This document shows, one piece after another, positions 1-5,115 of a stretch of 5,115 bases of DNA. A program made the position numbers and the translations under genes. The stretch lies in contig JAGAUM010000027.1 in NCBI GenBank assembly GCA_017620795.1, positions 1 to 5,115 of the forward strand, written 5' to 3'. The notes under the pieces were generated by a model. The model did no database searches and was not told the origin of the DNA. It saw nothing but the letters and a program-made list of their open reading frames with translations. Numbering within the stretch: the stretch's first letter is position 1; each line of letters begins with the position of its first letter. The stretch comes from Clostridia bacterium. Its GTDB lineage: Bacteria; Bacillota; Clostridia; RGIG8785.

Positions 1-453
1 AAAAATCGTGCCAAAAGAGCTGCCCCACGAGACGCGGATACAAGCTCGGGCATAGTCCGCTTCCGAGAACAAAGCCACCATTAATTTAACAATGGGGGGC
101 CACATCATCGCTTGTGCGAATCCGTTGATGCACCAGACAACAACCATCCAAAAGGGAGAGGGGCAAAATGGAATCAGAATGTTCATGGCACAGCTGACCA
201 AAAGTCCTAAAAAAACCAAACGTTTTGGTTGGAAACGGTCCCCAAAGTAACCGCTGACCAACTGACCAATACCATATGTGACAAAGATACCAGTCAACGC
301 CAAAGAAAGCTCCGTTCGCGCCCATCCTGTCTTTTCTACAATCTCACTGATGATTGCGGCATAGTTGATGCGCGTGATATAGCTAACCATGTAAGTAACC
401 ATGAACAGCGTAATAAAAAGGTTAACACGACGTTTTTCAGCACTTTCAAGCAT
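1..453 (-). CDS. MFS transporter, organophosphate:Pi antiporter-like (N-terminal part, runs off left edge)
   Basis: The first 151 codons of an inner-membrane major facilitator are visible, and the reading frame is still open at base 1. The start is the ATG at 453-451, preceded by a GAGGGG ribosome site (462-467) with an 8-nt spacer. Hydrophobic segments lie at about residues 10-27, 50-70, 79-97 and 100-128. The loop between helices 2 and 3 carries the MFS motif-A-like GYFGDRFQPKR (68-78). NGFAQAMMWPP (110-120) resembles the NGxxQGMGWPP stretch of GlpT/UhpT/UhpC. Arg28 in YITRIN sits where GlpT and UhpT have their substrate-phosphate arginine. These matches are from memory of the OPA family; the substrate (sugar phosphate, glycerol phosphate or something else) cannot be told, and a UhpC-like sensor is possible. 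It has its own promoter and is separated by a terminator from the small genes upstream. MFS is near certain; the OPA subfamily is likely. Confidence 0.88.
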   Translation of the reverse strand, partial: MLESAEKRRVNLFITLFMVTYMVSYITRINYAAIISEIVEKTGWARTELSLALTGIFVTYGIGQLVSGYFGDRFQPKRLVFLGLLVSCAMNILIPFCPSPFWMVVVWCINGFAQAMMWPPIVKLMVALFSEADYARACIRVSWGSSFGTIF

Positions 454-485
454 GATAAAACCCCCTCGGAATTAACAACAGGACT

Positions 486-514
486 ATTTTACCACCCTCT
501 TTTGACAAAGTCAA
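486..514 (-). promoter_or_regulatory. Sigma-A promoter of the MFS gene, with a dyad over the -35
   Basis: On the minus strand the -35 is TTGACT (514-509) and the -10 is TAAAAT (491-486), with a 17-bp spacer. Each hexamer is 5/6 to consensus. Transcription would begin near 479, leaving a leader of roughly 25 nt before the ATG at 453. The perfect 5-3-5 dyad TTGAC-AAA-GTCAA (502-514) covers the -35 and could be a repressor operator, though no regulator gene is in view. The promoter starts only 3 bp beyond the T-tract of the preceding terminator. Confidence 0.8.
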
Positions 515-517
515 CCG

Positions 518-548
518 AAAAAGAAAAATGAGGCAATTTTAGCCTCAT
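518..548 (-). terminator. Intrinsic terminator of the small-gene trio
   Basis: Read on the minus strand, a 7-bp stem ATGAGGC/GCCTCAT (548-542 and 534-528) with a 7-nt loop is followed by a T-rich tract, TTTTTCTTTTT, down to 518. The TGA stop of the last small gene (547-545) lies inside the stem. The + strand has no T-run after the hairpin, so termination is in the minus direction only. Confidence 0.85.
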
Positions 549-751
549 AATCCGCAAAAAAACAAGTATCCAACTGCAATCATTGCCAGATAGTCTTTTT
601 CTTCCTGTTGGAACAAAAGGATCAAAAGGAGAATCAGGAGGATATCGTCCAATCCAAAACGATCAAAAAAAGACAGCTCGCGGGACGGAGATACGCATAG
701 CTCACCCAAAGTTTCTACAACATCTGATTTTTGCCGATAGCTCTCATACAC
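545..751 (-). CDS. Small hydrophobic protein of unknown function (third gene of the trio)
   Basis: I do not recognise a named family. The protein is about 68 residues. Its N-terminal half is polar, and from about residue 32 it becomes FGLDDILLILLLILLF, a short charged break (QQEEKDY), then a second hydrophobic run, LAMIAVGYLFFCGL, to the end. The Asp-Asp followed by leucine/isoleucine repeats, and two hydrophobic blocks split by acidic residues, suggest a small membrane-associated hairpin. I have a memory-level impression that similar DD-LLL proteins occur in Clostridia beside relatives of the two genes upstream. The start is not certain: there is no in-frame ATG. GTG at 751-749 is preferred because GGGGGTG (758-764) lies 6 nt upstream. 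GTG at 760 or TTG at 784 would overlap the preceding gene. The stop TGA is within the terminator stem. Real gene likely from position, spacing and terminator. Confidence 0.72.
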   Translation of the reverse strand: MYESYRQKSDVVETLGELCVSPSRELSFFDRFGLDDILLILLLILLFQQEEKDYLAMIAVGYLFFCGL

Positions 752-752
752 C

Positions 753-977
753 CTATTCACCCCCAAAGGTTTTGAATAGTTCAAAAATCTGTGTAAGACT
801 TAAAATGCTAATAGCTTCTTTCACCTTTTCCTGTCGTTTGGGGTTCAAATATGGGCGCAGAGCTAACAATAAATCCCCTGCCGGTGATCGCGAAGAGTGA
901 AGCAGTTTTGAAAAATTCGGACCACTTCCCGAAGACCCTTTTAACTGTGTAAGCAATTCGGAAATAGGGTCTGACAT
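753..977 (-). CDS. Small conserved-looking protein of unknown function (second gene of the trio)
   Basis: A 74-residue, probably soluble protein. Residues 1-30 are polar and Ser/Gly-rich. Residues 36-65 form an amphipathic, basic helical stretch, LLLALRPYLNPKRQEKVKEA followed by ISILSLTQIF, ending in a Gly-Gly-Glu tail. The pattern LLLALxPYLxxKRQEKVxxAIxxL resembles an unnamed family I recall from clostridial genomes; no function is known to me. The ATG at 977-975 is 2 nt after the stop of the gene upstream, and its GAGG ribosome site (983-986, 5-nt spacer) lies inside that gene's last codons, so translation is probably coupled. Its TAG stop (755-753) sits between the ribosome site and the start of the next gene. 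No signal peptide, metal motif or catalytic signature is visible. Confidence 0.78.
   Translation of the reverse strand: MSDPISELLTQLKGSSGSGPNFSKLLHSSRSPAGDLLLALRPYLNPKRQEKVKEAISILSLTQIFELFKTFGGE
758..764 (-). promoter_or_regulatory. Ribosome binding site that decides the start of the third small gene
   Basis: GGGGGTG on the minus strand (764-758) lies 6 nt before the GTG at 751-749, within the final codons of the preceding gene. It favours that GTG over the upstream TTG at 784, which has no comparable site. The same G-run overlaps the alternative GTG at 760. Confidence 0.5.
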
Positions 978-979
978 AG

Positions 980-1240
980 CTACCTCTTTAAAAATTCAAT
1001 AATAGACTCTACAATTCCGCTGTTCTTCTGCAACAAGTCACGAAGTTCAGGATTGGCAATAATTTTTTGAAAAGCGTTTTCAATCTCCGTTTCGGTAAAA
1101 CGTCCTTGAAACCGTGCCAAATCACCGTTGTCTATCAGTTTTTTTAGTTGCTTCCCTTCCCCTGTTTCCAAAAGTTCCTGTACTTTGGCTGAATCCTTCT
1201 CTTCTGCTCGGTTCATAAAATCTCGCAACAAAAGCCTCAT
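980..1240 (-). CDS. Small helical protein of unknown function (first gene of the trio)
   Basis: Up to 86 residues, hydrophilic, predicted mostly helical, with no membrane segment or recognised motif. Two stretches look alike: LLETGEGKQLKKLI (23-36) and KIIANPELRDLLQK (59-72), sharing a hydrophobic pair, a turn, E-x-K/R and a closing leucine. This could be a degenerate internal duplication. I recall clostridial small proteins with a similar SPEGKKLL-type signature, but no assigned role. The start is ambiguous. The ATG at 1240 directly abuts AGAAAGG with no spacer, whereas TTG at 1231 is 8 nt from AAGGA, TTG at 1228 is 6 nt from GAGG, and a second ATG lies at 1216 with a weak site. The outermost ATG is reported; the true protein may be 3-8 residues shorter. 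It is the first gene after the clpX terminator and lies 2 nt before the next gene. Confidence 0.75.
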   Translation of the reverse strand: MRLLLRDFMNRAEEKDSAKVQELLETGEGKQLKKLIDNGDLARFQGRFTETEIENAFQKIIANPELRDLLQKNSGIVESIIEFLKR

Positions 1241-1259
1241 CCTTTCTATGTGATAGTAC

Positions 1260-1284
1260 AGTATATGAACAAGGCTTTAAAGAT
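1260..1284 (-). promoter_or_regulatory. Weak candidate promoter for the small-gene trio
   Basis: Between the clpX terminator and the first small gene the best -10 on the minus strand is TATACT (1265-1260), 5/6 to consensus. No good -35 lies 16-18 bp upstream; TTGCAC (1290-1285) is at 19 bp and matches only its TTG. A promoter is expected somewhere here, because the region follows a strong terminator, but this one is only a suggestion. A sporulation-type alternative is described in the findings. Confidence 0.25.
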
Positions 1285-1288
1285 GTGC

Positions 1289-1320
1289 AAAAAAACACCC
1301 GCCATACAGGCGGGTGTTTT
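1289..1320 (-). terminator. Strong intrinsic terminator after clpX
   Basis: A perfect 12-bp stem (1292-1303 with 1309-1320, core ACACCCGCC/GGCGGGTGT) closes a 5-nt loop. In the minus direction it is followed by a run of seven Ts (1295-1289, partly in the stem). It starts 1 nt after the clpX TGA. On the + strand the stem also ends in TTTT, so some bidirectional activity is possible, but no + strand gene needs it. Confidence 0.95.
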
Positions 1321-1321
1321 A

Positions 1322-2566
1322 TCATACAGCTGTTGCGTCCCGATAAATCAATGTCGGCTTCTCTTTTTTGTTTACACAATCAGCGGTAACAATGCATTTT
1401 TCTGCATTCTTGCAAGACGGAATCTCATACATGATATCCAGCATGAGTTCTTCTAAAATGGAGCGAAGTCCACGGGCACCAGTATCCAAATCAATTGCAC
1501 GCTGTGCAATTGCCGAAACTGCATCGTCATCAAATTCCAGAGACACGCCATCCATTTTCAGCAAAGCAGCATACTGCTTTAAAAGGGCGTTCTTTGGTTC
1601 TGCCAGAATACGCATCAAAGCTTTTTGGTCTAAGGATTCTAATGTGACAGTCACAGGAACACGACCGACAAACTCCGGAATCAAGCCATATTTCAGCAAA
1701 TCCTGAGGCAGTACGTTGGCATAAAGCTCGCCCAAATTACGTTCTTTTTTGCTTTGTACTTCAGCGCCGAAGCCCATGTTCTTTTTGCCGATACGCTGTT
1801 CAACAATCTTATCCAGACCTTCAAAGGCACCGCCACAAATGAACAAAATCTTTGTGGTATCAATGGAAATAAACTCTTGATGCGGATGCTTACGACCGCC
1901 TTGGGGTGGCACAGAAGCAACTGTTCCTTCCAAGATTTTCAGCAACGCCTGCTGAACGCCTTCACCACTGACATCGCGGGTAATCGACGGGTTTTCAGAT
2001 TTTTTGGCAATCTTATCAATTTCATCGATATAAATGATGCCATGCTCTGCCTGCTCCACATCATAATCGGTTACCTGCAAAAGCTTTAAAAGAATATTCT
2101 CAACATCCTCGCCCACATATCCTGCTTCGGTTAAAGTGGTTGCGTCCGCGATTGCAAACGGAACTTGAAGGATTTTCGCCAAAGTTTGTGCCAAAAGCGT
2201 CTTTCCGCAACCAGTGGGACCTAGCATCAAGATATTGCTCTTTTGCAGTTCAATATCATCTCCGGTTTCTTTGCCAATACGCTTGTAATGGTTATAAACT
2301 GCAACCGAAAGCACTTTCTTTGCTTGCTCCTGACCAACGACATAGTCATCTAAAATCTTTTTGATTTCCTGTGGAGGCGGAAGCTCAGTAAGTTTCGGAA
2401 GTTCACGCTGTTGCTCATACTCCTCGTCTAAAATATCCAGACAACGGTCAACGCAAGCATCACAAATGCAGACGCCATCAGGTCCGCTTAATAAGCGATG
2501 AACTTCGTTTTCCATCTTTCCGCAAAAGGAACAACGAAGCATTTTCAAATCATCAAAATTTGCCAT
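1322..2566 (-). CDS. clpX: ATP-dependent Clp protease, ATP-binding subunit ClpX
   Basis: A cytoplasmic AAA+ unfoldase that forms a hexamer, recognises tagged substrates and threads them into ClpP. At 414 residues it has the usual length. An N-terminal zinc-binding domain has Cys12, Cys15, Cys35 and Cys38 (CSFC...CDAC). The AAA+ module shows Walker A GPTGCGKT (116-123), pore-1 loop GYVG (149-152), Walker B IIYIDEID (177-184), the RKH pore loop (225-227), the arginine-finger region IPEFVGR (296-302) and sensor-2 GARGLR (363-368). The ClpP-docking loop reads MGF (264-266) where most family members have IGF or LGF. The start ATG follows GGAGGG with a short 3-nt spacer; the next Met (residue 9) would leave only three residues before the first zinc cysteine and has no ribosome site. 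It lies 13 bp after clpP, so the two are very likely co-transcribed. Confidence 0.98.
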   Translation of the reverse strand: MANFDDLKMLRCSFCGKMENEVHRLLSGPDGVCICDACVDRCLDILDEEYEQQRELPKLTELPPPQEIKKILDDYVVGQEQAKKVLSVAVYNHYKRIGKETGDDIELQKSNILMLGPTGCGKTLLAQTLAKILQVPFAIADATTLTEAGYVGEDVENILLKLLQVTDYDVEQAEHGIIYIDEIDKIAKKSENPSITRDVSGEGVQQALLKILEGTVASVPPQGGRKHPHQEFISIDTTKILFICGGAFEGLDKIVEQRIGKKNMGFGAEVQSKKERNLGELYANVLPQDLLKYGLIPEFVGRVPVTVTLESLDQKALMRILAEPKNALLKQYAALLKMDGVSLEFDDDAVSAIAQRAIDLDTGARGLRSILEELMLDIMYEIPSCKNAEKCIVTADCVNKKEKPTLIYRDATAV

Positions 2567-2579
2567 ATACCCTCCGGAA

Positions 2580-3164
2580 TTACAGGCGTTTTTCCATTAC
2601 GCGGTCAATCAGGCCATACTCTTTTGCCTCTGCCGCAGACATGAAGAAATCGCGTTCGGTATCACGATCAATAATATCCAACGGCTTGCCCGTACGTTCA
2701 CTTAAAATCTGGTTTAAAGTTTTACGCATACGAATGATGCGATCGGCATGAATCTTGATGTCCGTTGCTTGGCCCTGGGTGCCACCAAGGGGCTGATGAA
2801 TCATGATTTCGCTGTTCGGTAATGCAAAGCGTTTACCAGGAGCACCGGCTGCCAGTAAAAAAGCGCCCATGCTTGCTGCCATACCAACGCAAATCGTCGA
2901 TACATCAGGCTTGATATACTGCATAGTGTCGTAAATAGCCATTCCTGCGGTAATGGAGCCGCCAGGGCTGTTGATGTAAAGATGGATATCCTTATCAGGG
3001 TCTTCTCCCTCCAAGAACAACAACTGTGCGACAACCAAGCTTGCAGTAACGTCATTTACTTCATCACTCAAAAAAATGATGCGGTCTTTTAACAGGCGAG
3101 AAAAAATATCGTAGGAACGTTCGCCACGATTGGTCTGTTCAACAACAACAGGAACTAAGCTCAT
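2580..3164 (-). CDS. clpP: ATP-dependent Clp protease proteolytic subunit ClpP
   Basis: A cytoplasmic serine peptidase that forms a two-ring, 14-subunit barrel and degrades proteins delivered by ClpX (and ClpC/ClpA-type partners elsewhere). At 194 residues it is typical for single-copy bacterial ClpP. The catalytic triad is complete: Ser98 in GMAASMGA, His123 in MIHQP and Asp172 in ERDFFMS. The oligomerisation/substrate strand YINSPGGS (63-70) is intact. The ATG at 3164 is chosen because AAAGGAGG lies 7 nt upstream and the N-terminus [11 protein letters not shown] matches the family; the open frame extends upstream to 3203, but that part has no ribosome site and runs through the intergenic hairpin. 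The gene sits between tig and clpX on the same strand. No CtsR-type GTCAAA direct repeat or separate promoter was found in the gap upstream. Confidence 0.98.
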   Translation of the reverse strand: MSLVPVVVEQTNRGERSYDIFSRLLKDRIIFLSDEVNDVTASLVVAQLLFLEGEDPDKDIHLYINSPGGSITAGMAIYDTMQYIKPDVSTICVGMAASMGAFLLAAGAPGKRFALPNSEIMIHQPLGGTQGQATDIKIHADRIIRMRKTLNQILSERTGKPLDIIDRDTERDFFMSAAEAKEYGLIDRVMEKRL

Positions 3165-3171
3165 AGTATTT

Positions 3172-3179
3172 CCTCCTTT
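3172..3179 (-). promoter_or_regulatory. Strong ribosome binding site of clpP
   Basis: AAAGGAGG on the minus strand, 7 nt before the clpP ATG (3164-3162). It is near-perfectly complementary to the 16S tail and fixes the start. It begins 7 nt after the foot of the intergenic hairpin, so it is unstructured when that hairpin forms. Confidence 0.9.
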
Positions 3180-3186
3180 AATGTGA

Positions 3187-3218
3187 TACGGGGAGTAGAA
3201 CACTGTTCACTCCCCGTA
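3187..3218 (-). other. Nested hairpin in the tig-clpP gap, no U-tract
   Basis: A perfect 10-bp stem TACGGGGAGT/ACTCCCCGTA (3187-3196 with 3209-3218) carries a second 4-bp stem GAAC/GTTC (3198-3201 with 3205-3208) above a single bulged base, closing on a 3-nt loop. On the minus strand the hairpin is followed by TCACATTAAAGGAGG rather than Ts, so it is not a canonical terminator. It may be an RNA processing or stability element that sets the ratio of tig to clpP-clpX message, or a weak attenuator. The structure is seen; the role is inferred. Confidence 0.7.
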
Positions 3219-3226
3219 AATCTTTA

Positions 3227-4717
3227 TTATTTGGCTGCTTTTTCTTCTTTCTTAGCAGTCTTCTTTGCAGGGGCTTTCTTGGTAGTTGCTTTACCCTCTT
3301 CTGCGGTCTTTGTGGTGGTCTTCTTAGTAGTCGTGCTAGTCGTTTTCTTCGCAGTTGTCGAAGTCTTCTTTGCAGCAGGTTTCTTTTCTGCATCAGCTTC
3401 AGCAGGAGCTTCGGTAGCTTCTTCCTTCTTTGCGCGCGGCTTAGTCAAAGAAGCTTCGTTAACGAGGAATTCAACGGTCTTGCGAATTGCAACATCATGC
3501 TTTAAGTCATCAGCAGGAACTGCCTTCTTGACAACATCAGCTTCTACGCCATACATTTCAGCCATCTTGGTGTATTCAGCATCGATATCCTCTTCAGTTG
3601 CTTCGATTGCTTCAGCCTTTGCAATGGCTTCCAGTACCAGACGGGTCTTAACCTGCTTCTCTGCCATCGGAGCAGTCTGTGCACGGAAATCGTCCATAGA
3701 ACCGCCAGTCAGTTCCATGTACTTCTCCATGGTGATGCCCTGAGAAGAGAGACGCATGTTATATTCTTCGATGGTCTGGTTTACGCGTTCGTCGATCATG
3801 ACCTGAGGAATGTCAACCTTTGCACCGTCAACAACCTTCTCTAATACCAGTTCTTCCTGCTCTGCCTTTGCTTGTTCCTTAGCACGAGCAACCAACTTTT
3901 CTTTAGTGTCTGCCTTCAACGCATCTAAAGTATCAAACTCGCTGACGTCCTTAGCAAACTCATCGTCTAAAGCAGGCAGTTCTTTCATGGTAATCTTATG
4001 GATTTTAACCTTGAACAGAGCAGGCTTGCCAGCCAATTCTTCTGCATGGTATTCTTTCGGGAACTCAACATTAACATCGACTTCCTCGCCCAGTTTCTTA
4101 CCAATCAGCTGATCTTCAAAGCCGGGAATGAATTGACCGCTACCGATTTCCAGCGGATGGCCTTCACCCTTACCGCCTTCAAAGGGAACGCCGTCAACAA
4201 AGCCTTCGTAATCAATGGTTGCAGTGTCACCTTTTTTGATTGCACGGTCTTCAACGGTAACAACACGACCGTTGCGCTCACGCATACGCTCCAACTCTTC
4301 TTTGACCTGAGCTGCAGTAACGTTATGCTCAACCTTTTTTACGCTGACGCCCTTGTATTTACCCAAAGCAACTTCAGGCTTAACAAAAACTTCAACCAAC
4401 AAAACCAAGCTCTTGTCGTCATTGAATTCTTTGATATCAACTTCAGGCTGGCTGACGGGTTCAATACCAGTCTCATCAATTGCGGCCATGTAAACTTCAG
4501 GGAAAAGCAGGTTGATTGCTTCTTCGTAGAATACACCTTCGCCGTAGTACTTTTCAACCATGAACCGCGGTGCCTTACCCTTACGGAAACCGGGCACGGT
4601 AAAGCGGTTAGCCATCTTTATGTAAGCTTTCTGGATTCCATCCTGAAATTTTTCAGAAGTAATCTGAAGTTCCAGCTTCACTTTGTTGTTTTCTAACTGT
4701 TCCATTTTAACCGACAT
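3227..4717 (-). CDS. tig: Trigger factor (ribosome-associated chaperone / peptidyl-prolyl isomerase) with a long basic tail
   Basis: Trigger factor binds the ribosome near the tunnel exit and shields nascent chains. The N-terminal ribosome-binding domain (about 1-150) carries the signature GFRKGKAP (43-50). An FKBP-type PPIase domain follows (about 160-245; IDYEGFVDG, GSGQFIPGFEDQL). The alpha-helical C-terminal chaperone domain spans about 250-425. Residues about 427-496 are extra: a low-complexity tail rich in Lys, Thr and Ala, with repeated TTKK/AKKT units, making the protein 496 residues against a usual 425-450. The start ATG has AGGAG 9 nt upstream; an alternative Met is at residue 5. 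Translation ends at two consecutive in-frame TAA codons. It has its own promoter and is first in the tig-clpP-clpX series. Confidence 0.97.
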   Translation of the reverse strand: MSVKMEQLENNKVKLELQITSEKFQDGIQKAYIKMANRFTVPGFRKGKAPRFMVEKYYGEGVFYEEAINLLFPEVYMAAIDETGIEPVSQPEVDIKEFNDDKSLVLLVEVFVKPEVALGKYKGVSVKKVEHNVTAAQVKEELERMRERNGRVVTVEDRAIKKGDTATIDYEGFVDGVPFEGGKGEGHPLEIGSGQFIPGFEDQLIGKKLGEEVDVNVEFPKEYHAEELAGKPALFKVKIHKITMKELPALDDEFAKDVSEFDTLDALKADTKEKLVARAKEQAKAEQEELVLEKVVDGAKVDIPQVMIDERVNQTIEEYNMRLSSQGITMEKYMELTGGSMDDFRAQTAPMAEKQVKTRLVLEAIAKAEAIEATEEDIDAEYTKMAEMYGVEADVVKKAVPADDLKHDVAIRKTVEFLVNEASLTKPRAKKEEATEAPAEADAEKKPAAKKTSTTAKKTTSTTTKKTTTKTAEEGKATTKKAPAKKTAKKEEKAAK

Positions 4718-4756
4718 TTTCTACAACTCCTGTTCGTCTTTTAGTATCTCTTATCT

Positions 4757-4784
4757 ATTATACCATAATATGGTCAATTTGCAA
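4757..4784 (-). promoter_or_regulatory. Sigma-A extended -10 promoter of tig, with dyad in the spacer
   Basis: On the minus strand the -10 is a perfect TATAAT (4762-4757) preceded by TGG, giving the extended TGnTATAAT form. The -35 is TTGCAA (4784-4779), 4/6 to consensus, with a 16-bp spacer. Transcription would start near 4750, with a leader of about 33 nt. A perfect 6-1-6 dyad, ACCATA-A-TATGGT (4762-4774), fills most of the spacer and touches the -10. A stand-alone TTGACC (4778-4773) is too close to the -10 to serve as its -35. Confidence 0.85.
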
Positions 4785-4792
4785 GAGCGAAC

Positions 4793-5115
4793 TTAAATTT
4801 TTATTAAAACGGGCGAAAAATCTACCAAATCACAAGAAACAGGCAGAAATGTCACACCGTCTTTGTCACCTTTGTATGCATGCTGACCACCATAACCGTG
4901 TAAGTGCCCATACGCACAGGTTTTAATCGGATATAGTTCCAACAATTCGAAAAAAGCCTCATGTTCTGTGCCCGTCTTTAAAAAAGGAGGATAATGCAAA
5001 AAGAGCAAAATCTCCTCCGCTCCCGATTTTTGTGCTTCATCGAGAGAGAGTTTTAACCGAATCATTTCACGACGGTACAACCGTTCCTCTTCCGGTCCTT
5101 CCAAGGTCATTGCCC
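4793..5115 (-). CDS. Metallophosphoesterase (C-terminal part, runs off right edge)
   Basis: The last 107 or so codons of a calcineurin-like phosphohydrolase; the 5' end lies beyond the window. Counting from the in-frame ATG at 5110, LFLHYPPF (residues 36-43) holds a metal-ligand histidine and CAYGHLHG (65-72) holds the GHxH motif that closes the two-metal site in this superfamily. The preceding TLEGPEEERLYRREMIRLKL segment resembles the region after a GTRGW-type motif in clostridial members, so the ATG at 5110 is probably internal and not the start. The substrate is unknown. The TAA stop lies 75 bp before tig; no terminator hairpin is visible in between, so some read-through into tig is possible, although tig has its own promoter. 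Superfamily assignment is firm, function is not. Confidence 0.87.
   Translation of the reverse strand, partial: AMTLEGPEEERLYRREMIRLKLSLDEAQKSGAEEILLFLHYPPFLKTGTEHEAFFELLELYPIKTCAYGHLHGYGGQHAYKGDKDGVTFLPVSCDLVDFSPVLIKI

Noticed and set aside
583..900. 105-residue open frame on the + strand opposite the small genes
   Set aside because: The minus-strand frames here have ordered ribosome sites, coupled junctions and a terminator in the correct direction. The + strand frame has none of these and a low-complexity-looking product.
1368..2364. Several 70-110 residue open frames on the + strand and one on the minus strand in another frame
   Set aside because: All are shadows inside clpX, whose protein is complete and well matched to its family.
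3165..3203. Upstream extension of clpP by 13 residues
   Set aside because: The extension runs through the intergenic hairpin, lacks a ribosome site, and the ATG at 3164 has a near-perfect one and matches the family N-terminus.
3187..3218. Hairpin as a standard intrinsic terminator of tig
   Set aside because: The minus strand has no T-tract after the stem, and the clpP ribosome site follows almost at once.
3183..3743. 186-residue open frame on the + strand, Val/Phe/Ala/Ser-rich and membrane-like in appearance
   Set aside because: It lies antisense to tig. Its hydrophobic valine/phenylalanine stretches are simply the complement of the Lys/Thr/Ala codons of the TF tail, and it has no ribosome site or promoter.
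3998..4696. 232-residue open frame on the + strand
   Set aside because: Entirely antisense to the conserved domains of tig; the openness follows from tig's codon use. No recognisable motif and no convincing start signals.
4773..4778. TTGACC as the -35 of the tig promoter or half of a CtsR site
   Set aside because: It is only about 10 bp from the -10, too close for a -35. The partner heptamer expected for a CtsR operator is not present.
1..5115. Mobile element, CRISPR, tRNA/rRNA, riboswitch or defence genes
   Set aside because: No transposase or integrase, no spaced direct repeats, no tRNA-like cloverleaf and no leader long enough for a riboswitch was seen; all sizeable genes are core or transport functions.

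Overview
The window looks like a chromosomal segment of a low-to-moderate GC Firmicute, most likely Clostridia (Ruminococcaceae/Oscillospiraceae-like). This is inferred from the tig-clpP-clpX gene order, strong AGGAGG-type ribosome binding sites, sigma-A promoters, and a trio of small proteins resembling unnamed families I associate with clostridial genomes. Every gene I can support is on the minus strand, so transcription runs from right to left.

Right to left: (1) the C-terminal part of a metallophosphoesterase (4793-5115, running off the right edge); (2) tig, trigger factor, with its own extended -10 promoter carrying a 13-bp dyad and an unusual 70-residue lysine/threonine/alanine-rich C-terminal tail; (3) a 62-bp gap with a strong nested hairpin that lacks a U-tract; (4) clpP, the ClpP serine protease; (5) clpX, its AAA+ unfoldase, 13 bp downstream of clpP and closed by a textbook intrinsic terminator at 1289-1320; (6) three tightly packed small genes of unknown function (about 545-1240), closed by a second terminator at 518-548; (7) the first 151 codons of an MFS transporter of the organophosphate:phosphate antiporter type, with a well-formed promoter just after that terminator, running off the left edge.

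Tig, ClpP and ClpX form the housekeeping protein-quality module: trigger factor meets nascent chains at the ribosome exit tunnel, and ClpXP unfolds and degrades tagged or damaged proteins. The three small genes are a separate unit: they lie between two terminators and their junctions overlap or nearly touch, which suggests coupled translation. No mobile element, CRISPR array, tRNA or rRNA was seen, and no defence system. The most open questions are the small-gene trio, the TF tail, the tig-clpP hairpin and two promoter-embedded palindromes. No stretch longer than 300 bases lacks a gene.
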